A stretch of DNA of 7,047 nucleotides from JBHIBA01 sp046758845 (GCA_046758845.1 JBHIBA010000250.1:1-7047); one strand, 5' to 3'; numbered from the stretch's first letter, positions 1-6,850 are shown. The notes: generated from the letters alone by a model not told the origin. A program made the numbers and translations.

Positions 1-21
1 AACGAAAGTTTTGCTGGGGGG

Positions 22-56
22 TGTGGGGGGGCGCCTTTCAAAAAGCGCCCCCCACA
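22..56 (-). terminator. GC-rich hairpin after the MDR dehydrogenase gene
   Basis: Arms at 22-34 and 45-56 pair as TGT-G(7)-CGC against GCG-C(6)-ACA, leaving one bulged G and a loop of about 10 bases. Within the loop TTT and AAA can extend the stem. The hairpin begins about 30 bases past the TAA stop of the dehydrogenase gene, so it probably ends or protects that transcript. There is no clear U-run after the stem in the minus direction, so it is not a textbook intrinsic terminator. One side (40-53) recurs at the far right end of the window, so it may instead be a copy of a dispersed palindromic repeat. Confidence 0.6.
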
Positions 57-86
57 TCTTAGCCGGGTTCTCTTATGGTTTTACTC

Positions 87-1160
87 TTACGACGCGCCGT
101 GCGGGTACATCATGACGCGGTAGGCCCCGCCTCGCCGCTCGCGGAAGGTCTCCAGGGCCTCGCCGAAGTCGGTGAGGTCAAACCGGTGAGTGAGCAGCGG
201 GCCGACGTTAACGTATCCCCGGGCGATCATCTCCAGCCCCCTGCGGCAGACCCATTTGGGGTTCGCCACCGAGCCGTGGACGTCCAGGTGGCCCCGGACG
301 ATGACGCTCAGGTCCACCTTCAGCTCCCTGCCCGGTGAGGTGGAGCCCGCCAGGACGATGCGCCCGCCGCGCCGGGCGCAGAGAAGGGCATGCAGGGCCG
401 CATCCTCCGAACCCGCCAGCTCCACGACGACGTCCGCCCCTTTTCCGCCGAAGAGGGAGCGGATGGCCTCCACGGGGTCCTTTTCCGAACGAACGTTGAT
501 GACGGCGTCGCAGCCCAGGTCTCTCCCCAGCTCGAGCCGCTCCTCCCGCGTCCCCGCCAGGACGACCCTCCCCGCCCCACGGGCCCTCGCTATCTGCACG
601 GCGCAAAGGCCGATGGCGCCGGGACCCACGACGAGGACATCCTCGCCCGCTTCGATGCCGGCGCGCTCGATGGCGTAGAGTGCCACGCCGACGGATTCGG
701 TGAACGCCCCCTGGTCGTAGGAGAGATTTTCGGTTAGCCGGTGGAGGGCCTTGACGGAAACGGCGCAATATTCCGCCAGTCCCCCTGCGGTCGTGAAGCC
801 GATGTGGGCGTGGCCCTTGTCCACCCGGCCGTAATTCTCGCAGAGGTTATACGTCCCCTGTAGGCACATGCGGCAGCGCCCGCATCCCACGTGAGGTTCC
901 GCCCCTACGCGGTCGCCGGGCTTGAACTCGTCCACTCCCTTCCCTACCGCGACGACCTCTCCGCTCCACTCGTGTCCGGGCACGTGGGGGAACTTGGTGC
1001 CGGGGAAGGCCCCCGCGAGGATCTTGAGATCCGTTCCGCAGATAGTGGTGGAGATGACCTTGACCAGGGCGGCTCCTGGGGGCGGCTCGGGCACGGGGAT
1101 CGAATCGATTTCGAACCTGCCAGGCTCGGGATAAACGACCGCTTTCATCGTGTCGGACAT
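87..1160 (-). CDS. Zinc-dependent MDR-family alcohol/polyol dehydrogenase
   Basis: A 357-residue cytoplasmic oxidoreductase of the medium-chain dehydrogenase family, expected to interconvert an alcohol and its aldehyde or ketone with a nicotinamide cofactor. The N-terminal GroES-like domain has the catalytic zinc ligands C41 (ICGTD), H63 (PGHEWSGE) and E155 (FTESVG). The structural zinc set is C93, C96, C99 and C107. The Rossmann domain carries GPGAIG at 179-184. After the second strand the sequence reads LAGTREER (201-208), with Gly where NAD-preferring members usually have Asp, so NADP(H) is the likelier cofactor (inference). Length is normal and the protein is complete. The start is chosen because AAAAGGGG lies 9 bases upstream; Met5 (MKAVVYPEPG), a common start in this family, has no such site. 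The nearest relatives by motif are threonine, sorbitol and butanediol dehydrogenases; the substrate cannot be read from the sequence. It lies 73 bases downstream of the ATPase gene on the same strand. Confidence 0.95.
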   Translation of the reverse strand: MSDTMKAVVYPEPGRFEIDSIPVPEPPPGAALVKVISTTICGTDLKILAGAFPGTKFPHVPGHEWSGEVVAVGKGVDEFKPGDRVGAEPHVGCGRCRMCLQGTYNLCENYGRVDKGHAHIGFTTAGGLAEYCAVSVKALHRLTENLSYDQGAFTESVGVALYAIERAGIEAGEDVLVVGPGAIGLCAVQIARARGAGRVVLAGTREERLELGRDLGCDAVINVRSEKDPVEAIRSLFGGKGADVVVELAGSEDAALHALLCARRGGRIVLAGSTSPGRELKVDLSVIVRGHLDVHGSVANPKWVCRRGLEMIARGYVNVGPLLTHRFDLTDFGEALETFRERRGGAYRVMMYPHGAS

Positions 1161-1169
1161 GAAGCATAA

Positions 1170-1177
1170 CCCCTTTT
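1170..1177 (-). promoter_or_regulatory. Ribosome binding site of the MDR dehydrogenase gene
   Basis: On the minus strand AAAAGGGG sits 9 bases before the ATG at 1160. It supports that start over the internal Met5. A second purine-rich run (AAAAGGAG) lies about 20 bases further upstream without a usable start codon after it. I see no convincing sigma70 promoter in the 73-base gap, so read-through from the ATPase gene is possible. Confidence 0.65.
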
Positions 1178-1233
1178 GGATTCTCTTAACTCCTTTTCAA
1201 GTGTGGGAAAATGACCATGGGTCCAATTGACAA

Positions 1234-2436
1234 TCATGGATTGCTACCCTTCTGAGCACGTTGTGCCTCAAGCCTAAAATAAAGGTAATTCAGAGAGCTT
1301 TTAAATTGGTATGCTCCAGGTCCTGCTTCTCTATCTGGATTAATGACTGCAAGCTGGGTCATCCGTCTCAGGAAATTGTCTAATACTTTGGCCTCGTCCT
1401 CTCCGAGACCTTTCAACACATCTTGCCGCCTAAAGCTTGCACCAAATGGATCTCTCGCGAGCCTTCTCAGAATGGCTCGGTACCGGGGACTTCTGATAGC
1501 TTGAAATACCTGAGGCTGGAGATGCTTTCGACCTACAATGTCCGCGGCGGCAAACACTGCATTCGAAGCATCGCCCACATCGATATAACTATCGGTATCA
1601 ATCAAGAAGGCCGCATCTCCTATCTCGTGAGCCAGCACAGGAAGCCCTCCAGCAAACTGAGAGAGGATACCTAAAGCTTCATCCTCCACTTTTATTCCTA
1701 CCCTAGAAAATGCATCCCGATAAAACGTGGTTGTCTCGTCTGGACTCCACGCCGCAATTTCGACCAGCTCGAAAACGCGGGCCAGAGAAGGCTGAAGTTC
1801 AATTAGCGCCTGTCGGCGCTCCTCAAGCCCCACCAAGAGGAGACAGATTGGAAACGGCTTCTGTGATGTCGCAATTTCGTCCACCAGACTCTTGAGCCAA
1901 TTAGCGAAATCTTGCGAGGAGGCAAGGCCATTGATGTCGTCCAGAACGAGAAGAACGCCCTTTTTGTCATCCTGCACGCGAGCGATCAGGTTACGGACTA
2001 CCAGCGCGAAATCGTGAACCATCCGTTTCAGATCCTGAGCAGGCGCCCCGAATTCAACACTTACCCCGAAAAGACCCACTTCACGGACATGGTTGCCAAA
2101 AAACTTGACCACTTTCTCGTGCCAAGTCTTTTCGACACTCTCCTTGAGGAGTCGATCGAAAGCACGACGGACCATCTCATCGAGCGAGGTAACGCCACCG
2201 AGGAAGGTATGGATTCCGACCATTTGGTGATCCCGGTCGGCGAGAAACCTGACAAAGGACGCTAACGAGCTTTTTCCGATGCCCCTTTCCCCTAAAAGAA
2301 AACCCACCTCTAGTCGGCCTGTCTGAGCGCTGGCTACTTTTTTCCTTAACAGTTCAATTTTTTCCAACCGACCTACGAAGAACTCCACAGGAACAGGGAG
2401 TCCCGGAGAAAACGGGCTGTTCGCATCTCTAGGCAT
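1234..2436 (-). CDS. STAND/AAA-type ATPase (AAA_16 / archaeal Orc1-Cdc6-like fold)
   Basis: A 400-residue soluble P-loop ATPase of unknown role. An N-terminal FVGR box (20-23) precedes Walker A GERGIGKSS (49-57). Walker B is VLLVLDD (161-167), followed by a sensor-like strand ICLLLVG (197-203). GGLPVLAHEIG (263-273) holds the GLP motif typical of STAND and Orc/Cdc6-like ATPases. Residues about 318-390 look like a winged-helix segment (RYRAILRRLARDPFG through YQFKSSLNYLYFRL). There is no signal peptide, membrane segment or attached effector domain. Such proteins act as nucleotide-driven switches or DNA-binding regulators, and some belong to defence systems, but no partner gene is adjacent. Base composition is much lower in GC than the other four genes, suggesting acquisition by transfer. 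The ATG is the first plausible start, and an FVGR box close to the N-terminus is typical; the nearest purine run (AGAGGAAG) is about 13 bases upstream, longer than usual. The fold is confident, the function is not. Confidence 0.9.
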   Translation of the reverse strand: MPRDANSPFSPGLPVPVEFFVGRLEKIELLRKKVASAQTGRLEVGFLLGERGIGKSSLASFVRFLADRDHQMVGIHTFLGGVTSLDEMVRRAFDRLLKESVEKTWHEKVVKFFGNHVREVGLFGVSVEFGAPAQDLKRMVHDFALVVRNLIARVQDDKKGVLLVLDDINGLASSQDFANWLKSLVDEIATSQKPFPICLLLVGLEERRQALIELQPSLARVFELVEIAAWSPDETTTFYRDAFSRVGIKVEDEALGILSQFAGGLPVLAHEIGDAAFLIDTDSYIDVGDASNAVFAAADIVGRKHLQPQVFQAIRSPRYRAILRRLARDPFGASFRRQDVLKGLGEDEAKVLDNFLRRMTQLAVINPDREAGPGAYQFKSSLNYLYFRLEAQRAQKGSNP

Positions 2437-2504
2437 TAGCGGTCTATGTCTTCCTCTGCTCGATTTTGAGATGCAAGCTGACGCGTTTCAAAACTCGCCT
2501 TAGA

Positions 2505-2513
2505 ATTGTAGCA
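2505..2513 (-). promoter_or_regulatory. Candidate extended -10 promoter of the ATPase gene
   Basis: On the minus strand the sequence reads TGCTACAAT, a match to the extended -10 pattern TGnTATAAT with one substitution. It lies about 70 bases before the ATPase ATG and would give a leader of roughly 60 bases. The region 17 bases further upstream has no good -35, which extended -10 promoters can do without. It falls at the right edge of the low-GC island. Confidence 0.45.
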
Positions 2514-2620
2514 TAAGGGAATCGAGAAACCGATTTCCCCGGCCGGAATCTCGGTATCCGGAAGGCCGTATGTTGGCCGCACAGGACCCAGCGAGGGTTC
2601 GCCCGGTTCGTCTCGCAAAT

Positions 2621-2627
2621 GGAGGAG
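2621..2627 (+). promoter_or_regulatory. Strong ribosome binding site of the M29 aminopeptidase gene
   Basis: GGAGGAG ends 10 bases before the ATG at 2638, a near-perfect Shine-Dalgarno sequence that fixes this start. The rest of the divergent gap (2437-2620) shows short palindromes, such as ATCG-N6-CGAT at about 2520-2533, but no convincing plus-strand promoter hexamers. Confidence 0.75.
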
Positions 2628-2637
2628 TCAACGAAAC

Positions 2638-3759
2638 ATGCCTGATCCCTGCGTTCTCCGGATGGCCCGGACGCTGGTCCGGTACTCGGCCGAAGTGAAA
2701 AAGGGCGACGTCGTCAGGGTTTTCGGGGGCGGCGAGGCCGCCCCGCTCATCCTCGAAATCTTCCGGGAGTGCATCGGGTGCGGCGCCCATCCCTACGTTC
2801 AGGTCGGCGTCCCCGGCCTGGATGAGATCTTGCTAAAAGAGGGAAGCAAGAGCCAGCTCCGGTTCGTCCAGCCGGTGGCGATGTTCGAGGTCAAGAAGGT
2901 AGACGTCCTCATCAGCATCCTTTCCGAGGTCAACACCAAGCGCCTGACGGGAACCGACCCTGCTCGCCAGGCCCTGGCCCAGCAGGCCCGCAAGCCGCTC
3001 ATGAATCTCTTCATGAAGCGGTCGGCCCTTCACGAGAGGGGCGGACCCGGAGGCCTGCGCTGGACCCTCACCCTCTGGCCCACGCAGGCCTACGCCCAGG
3101 ACGCTGAGATGTCCCTGGAGGAGTACAGCGACTTTGTCTTCCGCGCCTGCTTCGCCCACAAGGCCGATCCCATCGCCGAATGGAAAAAGCTCTCCGCCCT
3201 CCAGAAGAAAGTCATCCGTTACCTGAAGGGAAGGAAGAAAGTCCGCATCAGCGGCCCCGACACCGATCTCGAGCTGGGCATATCCGGGCGGAGGTTCATC
3301 AACTGCGAGGGGCGTCGCAACTTCCCCGACGGAGAGGTCTTCACCGGACCCCAGGAGCGATCGGTGAAAGGGCGCGTCCGGTTCAGCTTTCCGGCCTGCT
3401 ACGGCGGCAGAGAGGTCGATGGCGTCCGGCTGAGTTTCGAAAAGGGCGAGGTCGTGGCGATGGAGGCGGAGAAGAACGAGGGCTATCTGCATCAAATGCT
3501 CGGGATGGACGCAGGGGCCAAGCGGGTCGGAGAGTTCGCCTTTGCGACGAACTGGGGCATCCGCCGGTTCACCAAGAATATCCTGTTCGACGAAAAGATC
3601 GGGGGAACGGTCCACCTGGCCTTGGGGAAGGGCTATCCGGAGAGCGGTTCGAAGAACGACTCCGCCCTTCACTGGGACATGATTTGCGACCTGAGACAAG
3701 GCGGCGAGGCCTACGTCGACGGAAAGCTCTTCCAGAAGAACGGAACGCTGATGATCTGA
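2638..3759 (+). CDS. M29-family metallo-aminopeptidase (AmpS/AmpT-like)
   Basis: A 373-residue cytoplasmic peptidase that removes N-terminal amino acids from peptides using two divalent metal ions. The C-terminal catalytic domain keeps the full family set: E233 in NFPDGEVFTGP, E299 in VGEFAFATN, H326 in VHLALGKGYPES, the catalytic Tyr Y333 in the same block, and H345 with D347 in ALHWDMICD. These correspond to the metal ligands and Tyr known from Thermus AmpT. The N-terminal domain begins with the usual MARTLVRYSAEVKKGDVVRV segment (9-28). Length is slightly below the 400-410 residues of classic members but no motif is missing. There is no signal peptide. The start is set by GGAGGAG 10 bases upstream. 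It is transcribed alone, divergent from the ATPase gene and convergent with the flavoenzyme gene, so it is probably monocistronic. Family assignment is firm; peptide preference is unknown. Confidence 0.95.
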   Translation: MPDPCVLRMARTLVRYSAEVKKGDVVRVFGGGEAAPLILEIFRECIGCGAHPYVQVGVPGLDEILLKEGSKSQLRFVQPVAMFEVKKVDVLISILSEVNTKRLTGTDPARQALAQQARKPLMNLFMKRSALHERGGPGGLRWTLTLWPTQAYAQDAEMSLEEYSDFVFRACFAHKADPIAEWKKLSALQKKVIRYLKGRKKVRISGPDTDLELGISGRRFINCEGRRNFPDGEVFTGPQERSVKGRVRFSFPACYGGREVDGVRLSFEKGEVVAMEAEKNEGYLHQMLGMDAGAKRVGEFAFATNWGIRRFTKNILFDEKIGGTVHLALGKGYPESGSKNDSALHWDMICDLRQGGEAYVDGKLFQKNGTLMI

Positions 3760-3779
3760 AAACGGCGGCCCCTCAGATC
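3753..3779. terminator. Inverted repeat covering both stop codons of a convergent pair
   Basis: GATCTGA (3753-3759) and TCAGATC (3773-3779) are a perfect 7-base inverted repeat around a 13-base loop. Each arm is the last Ile codon plus TGA stop of one of the two convergent genes (aminopeptidase and flavoenzyme). It could act as a weak bidirectional hairpin between them. There is no T-run on either side, so factor-independent termination is doubtful. Confidence 0.4.
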
Positions 3780-5698
3780 GCCCGGCCCACCCGGGCGCCG
3801 TCGTGCACGGCTCCGAAGATCCTTCCCGGGCTTGCGCAATCGCCGATCTCGTGGATCGGGATGTCCAGTCCGGACAGCGCGCCGGCGAGACTTCGCTCCG
3901 GCTGAACGCCCACGGCCAGGACCACCGTATCCGCAGCAGCCTCGCGGGATGTCCCGTCCAAACGGTAGTGGACCGTTCCGTCGTTCGCAACCGCCGTCAC
4001 ACCTGCTTGGACCCGCCACCGGACTCGTGAGCGCTCAAAGCCTTCCAACAGGTGGGGGCGGTGCATTCCTTCCATGTCGGGGGCAAGGTTCGCCTGCGCC
4101 TCAAGCAAAGTGACCTCCCTCCCCTGCCGCGCCAGGTGCCAGGCCGTCTCACAGCCGGTGATTCCTCCCCCGACGACGACGACCCGTCTCCCAACCTGAC
4201 CTTCGTCCATAAGCGCCCGAACGGCCGCCATCACCCTCGGACCTGCGCATCCCGCGATCTCCGCAGGCATCTTCGGTACGGTCCCCGTCGCCACGACGAC
4301 TTCCTCGGCTTGAAGATTCGCAATGTCTTCGGCGCGAATTCTTGTATTCAAACGAATCTCCATCGGGAGTTTTTCAAGCTGTCTTTCCTGGAAGGCGAGG
4401 AAGGCGCGCAGGTCGGCTTTGAAATCGGGGCAGGCCGCGGGGATGAGGGCCCCGCCCAGACGGTCTCGGGCCTCGTAGAGCGTGACGATGTGTCCCCGGA
4501 GGCAAAGGACCCGGGCGGCTTCCATCCCTGCGGGACCCCCGCCGATGACCGCCACCCGCTTGGGTCTCACGGCCGGCGTCGGCTCCAACTCGGCCTCCCG
4601 GCCGGTTTCCGGATTTATGTCGCACAATATCCGCTCCCCCCTCAACCCGGCGCCGAGACATCCGGCGTTGCAACGGATGCAAGGGCGAATGTCGCCGACC
4701 CGCCCTTCCCGCACCTTCCTCGCCCAATGGGGTTCGGCGTGAAGCTGGCGGGCCAAGGACACCATGTCCGCCCTCCCCTCGCGAACGATGGCCTCCAGCT
4801 TTTCGGGATCGCTGAGCCCGCCCGAGGCGATAACGGGAACGGATGAAACCTTGCGGATGGCCGCCGCCAAAGGAACGAGGTTGCCGCGCCTCGCGTACAT
4901 GGGCGTGCTCCGCAGATGGCGGGTGCCGTAGGTCCCCGCCGAGACGTGGATCAAGTCCACTCCGCCCTCGGCGAATTCCCGGGCGGCCGCGCAGGCATCG
5001 GCCAGCCCTAACCCGCCCCGGTACATTTCGGAGCCGTTCATCCGGATGGCGACGGGAAATTCCTTTCCGACCGCCCGCCTGACGGCCCCGACCACCATGC
5101 GGGGAAAGCGGAGCCGTCCCTCCAGATCTCCCCCGAAGGCGTCGGTCCGCCGGTTCGCATCGGGCGACAGAAAAGCGGACAGGAGGTATCCGTGAGCCGC
5201 GTGAATTTCGACCAAGTCGAATCCGGCCCGCTCCGTCCGGACGGCGGCGTCGGCGAAAGCGGCGACGATCCGCTCGATCTCTTCCTCATCCGCTTCCCGG
5301 ACTTCCTTTTCCGGGGGGACGGCCGATGCAGACGGCACCCGCGGGGGCCCTCCGGGAATGAGGCGCTGGACCCCGCAATGACATATCTGGAGCGCGGCGG
5401 CGGCGCCCTCCGCGCGGATGGCATCGGCCAGGCGGCTGAGCCCCTCCAGCTTGCCGTCGCTCTCGACGCCCAGTTGCCGGGGCCACGACTTGCTGGCCAC
5501 GTCATCCACGTAGGCGAACTCGACGACGACAAGACCGGCACCGCCCCAGGCGCGCTCCCGGTAGTAAGCGATCATTTCCGGCGTCACGAACCCTTCCGGC
5601 GTGGAATAGTTCGTGCACATCGGGGCTTTCACGATCCGGTTGCGCAGACGGAGGCCGGAGATCTCGATGGGGTCAAACAGTTTTGGAAATGCGTTCAT
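3773..5698 (-). CDS. FMN/4Fe-4S/FAD NADH:flavin oxidoreductase (2,4-dienoyl-CoA reductase / enoate reductase class)
   Basis: A 641-residue, three-part flavoenzyme that passes electrons from NAD(P)H through FAD and an iron-sulfur cluster to FMN, reducing an activated C=C bond. Residues 5-335 form the Old Yellow Enzyme TIM barrel (start FPKLFDPIEISGLRLRNRIVKAPM; EIHAAHGYLLSAFLSP at 164-179 with H166, H169 and Y171). C340, C343, C347 and C359 have the C-x2-C-x3-C-x11-C spacing of the family's 4Fe-4S cluster. A first dinucleotide fold (VIGGGPAGMEAA, 384-395) binds FAD; a second (VVVGGGITGCE, 507-517) lies inside it for NAD(P)H. EIGDCASPGRI near the end completes the FAD site. By eye the barrel has no clear equivalent of the catalytic His of E. 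coli FadH, so the substrate may be an enoate or another unsaturated compound rather than a dienoyl-CoA. The ATG is the only start, since a TGA lies in frame 16 codons upstream, yet no Shine-Dalgarno sequence precedes it. Complete; convergent with the aminopeptidase gene. Confidence 0.96.
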   Translation of the reverse strand: MNAFPKLFDPIEISGLRLRNRIVKAPMCTNYSTPEGFVTPEMIAYYRERAWGGAGLVVVEFAYVDDVASKSWPRQLGVESDGKLEGLSRLADAIRAEGAAAALQICHCGVQRLIPGGPPRVPSASAVPPEKEVREADEEEIERIVAAFADAAVRTERAGFDLVEIHAAHGYLLSAFLSPDANRRTDAFGGDLEGRLRFPRMVVGAVRRAVGKEFPVAIRMNGSEMYRGGLGLADACAAAREFAEGGVDLIHVSAGTYGTRHLRSTPMYARRGNLVPLAAAIRKVSSVPVIASGGLSDPEKLEAIVREGRADMVSLARQLHAEPHWARKVREGRVGDIRPCIRCNAGCLGAGLRGERILCDINPETGREAELEPTPAVRPKRVAVIGGGPAGMEAARVLCLRGHIVTLYEARDRLGGALIPAACPDFKADLRAFLAFQERQLEKLPMEIRLNTRIRAEDIANLQAEEVVVATGTVPKMPAEIAGCAGPRVMAAVRALMDEGQVGRRVVVVGGGITGCETAWHLARQGREVTLLEAQANLAPDMEGMHRPHLLEGFERSRVRWRVQAGVTAVANDGTVHYRLDGTSREAAADTVVLAVGVQPERSLAGALSGLDIPIHEIGDCASPGRIFGAVHDGARVGRAI

Positions 5699-5745
5699 GG
5701 CGAAAGGATCATCGAGAGACGCGCGGCGTCGGATTGAAACGCCTC

Positions 5746-5775
5746 ATGATAAACGAAACTTTGCTGTTTTGCCGA
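5746..5775 (-). promoter_or_regulatory. Candidate sigma70 promoter of the flavoenzyme gene
   Basis: On the minus strand TCGGCA (5770-5775, four of six matches to TTGACA) and TATCAT (5746-5751, five of six to TATAAT) are separated by 18 bases. The predicted transcript would have a leader of about 40 bases. The spacer holds the GAAACTTTGC motif that also occurs upstream of the CatE-like gene, so a repressor could sit between the two hexamers (inference). Confidence 0.45.
5752..5766 (+). repeat. AT-rich motif, copy upstream of the flavoenzyme gene
   Basis: AACGAAACTTTGCTG lies 54-68 bases upstream of the flavoenzyme start. Its core GAAACTTTGC (5755-5764) recurs exactly, inverted, at 6879-6888 upstream of the CatE-like gene. 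The whole motif resembles bases 1-16 of the window (AACGAAAGTTTTGCTG), with one substitution and one single-base gap. The centre AAA-C-TTT is symmetric, as expected for a dimer-binding site. Confidence 0.45.
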
Positions 5776-5844
5776 ATTGAAATCTGCCGATGGGTTCTGA
5801 CGCCGAGCTAGAGGCGCCGTTAACAGACAGCCTCAAAAGGCCCC

Positions 5845-5866
5845 TGAATCAGTGGGTTTTGATTCA
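5845..5866. repeat. Perfect inverted repeat between the CatE-like and flavoenzyme genes
   Basis: TGAATCA (5845-5851) and TGATTCA (5860-5866) pair perfectly around an 8-base loop; after one mismatch, two more C-G pairs extend the stem. It lies 47 bases past the CatE-like stop and about 150 bases upstream of the flavoenzyme start. It may be a weak transcript end for the former or an operator for the latter. The rest of the 214-base gap (5699-5912) holds a 4-bp hairpin at 5830-5841 and no gene. Confidence 0.4.
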
Positions 5867-5912
5867 TGGCGACAGTGCATGGCTGATGGATGCGAGGCTT
5901 CGCCCCCGGGCG

Positions 5913-6839
5913 TCAGGACGATTTTGAACGCGTTTTGAGACCCGCCAGGGATTGGAACTCGTCAGTATTGCAACCCGCCAGGAGGAAGACGGCATTTTCC
6001 GATGGGTCACGAAGGAAAAGGCCCTCGCCCTTCCGCGTCAAGGGGACGCCGATCGACTCCAGGTGGTTCGCCAAACGGCGAAGCTCCGCCTCCTCCGGCA
6101 AGCAAAAGGTGAAATAGCGCAGACCGGCGGCGTTTCCCGGAGGTGGTTTCACGCCCACGCCCGCCCAGACGTTCAGGCCAATGTGGTGATGATAGCCGCC
6201 GGTGGCAAGAAAAGAGGCGCCTCTCAGGTCCTGATGAGACATGACCTCGAAGCCTAATACATCGCGATAAAAGGCCTCCGCGCGGTCCAGGTCGGCGACG
6301 TGCAGGTGGACGTGGCCGATTCTCGTCCCTTCCGGGAGGCCGTCCCACGGCCGGCTGTCCTTTTCGGCTTCATCCAGCAGGTTATGCAGGTCCAGCGGGT
6401 CGGTTGTCATCCGGCCTTTCTGACCCTCGCGCCAGGGCCACTCGGAGCGGGGGCGGTCCCGATACAGCTCGATTCCATTGCCGTCGGGATCGTCCAGATA
6501 GAGCGCCTCGCTGACGCTGTGGTCGGAGCATCCCCCCAGCGGGTAGCTCGTTTCCCCGAGACGGCGCAAAGAGCGGGCGAGGTCCACCCGGCTGGGCAGC
6601 AAAACGGCGAAGTGGTAGAGGCCGGAGGTATCGGAGGGTCTGCGAGGCGCACCGGGGATTTCCGTCAGAAAAACCAGGGGATTTTCTTTGTCCGCCGTCA
6701 GCGCGGCCGTCTCGCCTTCGCGTTCGAGGACCCCGAACCCCAAAACTTTCTCGTAGAAATCCAGGGAACGGCCCAGGTCGGACACGGTCAGATGCACGGG
6801 CCCTAGATGGCTATCCGGACGGATTGAAAATGAAGACAT
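5913..6839 (-). CDS. catE: Two-domain VOC protein, CatE-like catechol 2,3-dioxygenase
   Basis: A 308-residue cytoplasmic protein of the vicinal oxygen chelate superfamily, resembling Bacillus CatE, which opens the ring of catechols next to the hydroxyls using ferrous iron and O2. Domain 1 spans about 12-128 and domain 2 about 174-290, each of two betaalphabetabetabeta modules. Family blocks are VSEALYLDDPDGNGIELYRDRPRSEW (108-133), IGHVHLHVADL (174-184) and GGYHHHIGLNVWAG (214-227). Domain 1 has a complete 2-His-1-Glu metal set by alignment: H16 (PVHLTV), H76 (GLYHFAVLLP) and E124 (GNGIEL). In domain 2 the matching positions are H178, Y242 and F285, so its metal site looks incomplete, though H217-H219 are present. 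The start is backed by GGGAGG 11 bases upstream. Complete, normal length. Ring cleavage of a catechol is the best guess; a glyoxalase-like or other VOC role remains possible. Confidence 0.9.
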   Translation of the reverse strand: MSSFSIRPDSHLGPVHLTVSDLGRSLDFYEKVLGFGVLEREGETAALTADKENPLVFLTEIPGAPRRPSDTSGLYHFAVLLPSRVDLARSLRRLGETSYPLGGCSDHSVSEALYLDDPDGNGIELYRDRPRSEWPWREGQKGRMTTDPLDLHNLLDEAEKDSRPWDGLPEGTRIGHVHLHVADLDRAEAFYRDVLGFEVMSHQDLRGASFLATGGYHHHIGLNVWAGVGVKPPPGNAAGLRYFTFCLPEEAELRRLANHLESIGVPLTRKGEGLFLRDPSENAVFLLAGCNTDEFQSLAGLKTRSKSS

Positions 6840-6850
6840 CCGCTTTTCGG

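Noticed and set aside
1212..1243. Small palindromes GACC-ATG-GGTC and CAATC-ATG-GATTG at the end of the ATPase gene as a terminator
   Set aside because: The stems are only 4-5 bases with 3-base loops and no following U-run, so they are not distinguishable from chance.
2436..2618. 60-codon minus-strand frame ending in TAATG at the ATPase start, suggesting translational coupling
   Set aside because: The likely extended -10 promoter of the ATPase gene (2505-2513) lies inside it, the product has no recognisable features, and its start falls in the divergent leader of the aminopeptidase gene.
2833..3990. Long open frame (385 codons) on the minus strand opposite the aminopeptidase gene
   Set aside because: It is antisense to a gene with every M29 motif intact, has an Arg/Pro/Leu-rich composition with no recognisable domain, and runs into the end of the flavoenzyme gene. 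GC-rich codon bias explains the missing stops.
4052..4846. 264-codon plus-strand frame inside the flavoenzyme gene
   Set aside because: It is opposite the FAD and NAD(P)H domains of a clearly real protein, has no domain signature and no ribosome binding site that I can see.
5901..5912. CGCCC-CC-GGGCG just past the CatE-like stop as a terminator
   Set aside because: The 2-base loop is too tight, leaving at most four pairs, and no U-run follows on the minus strand.
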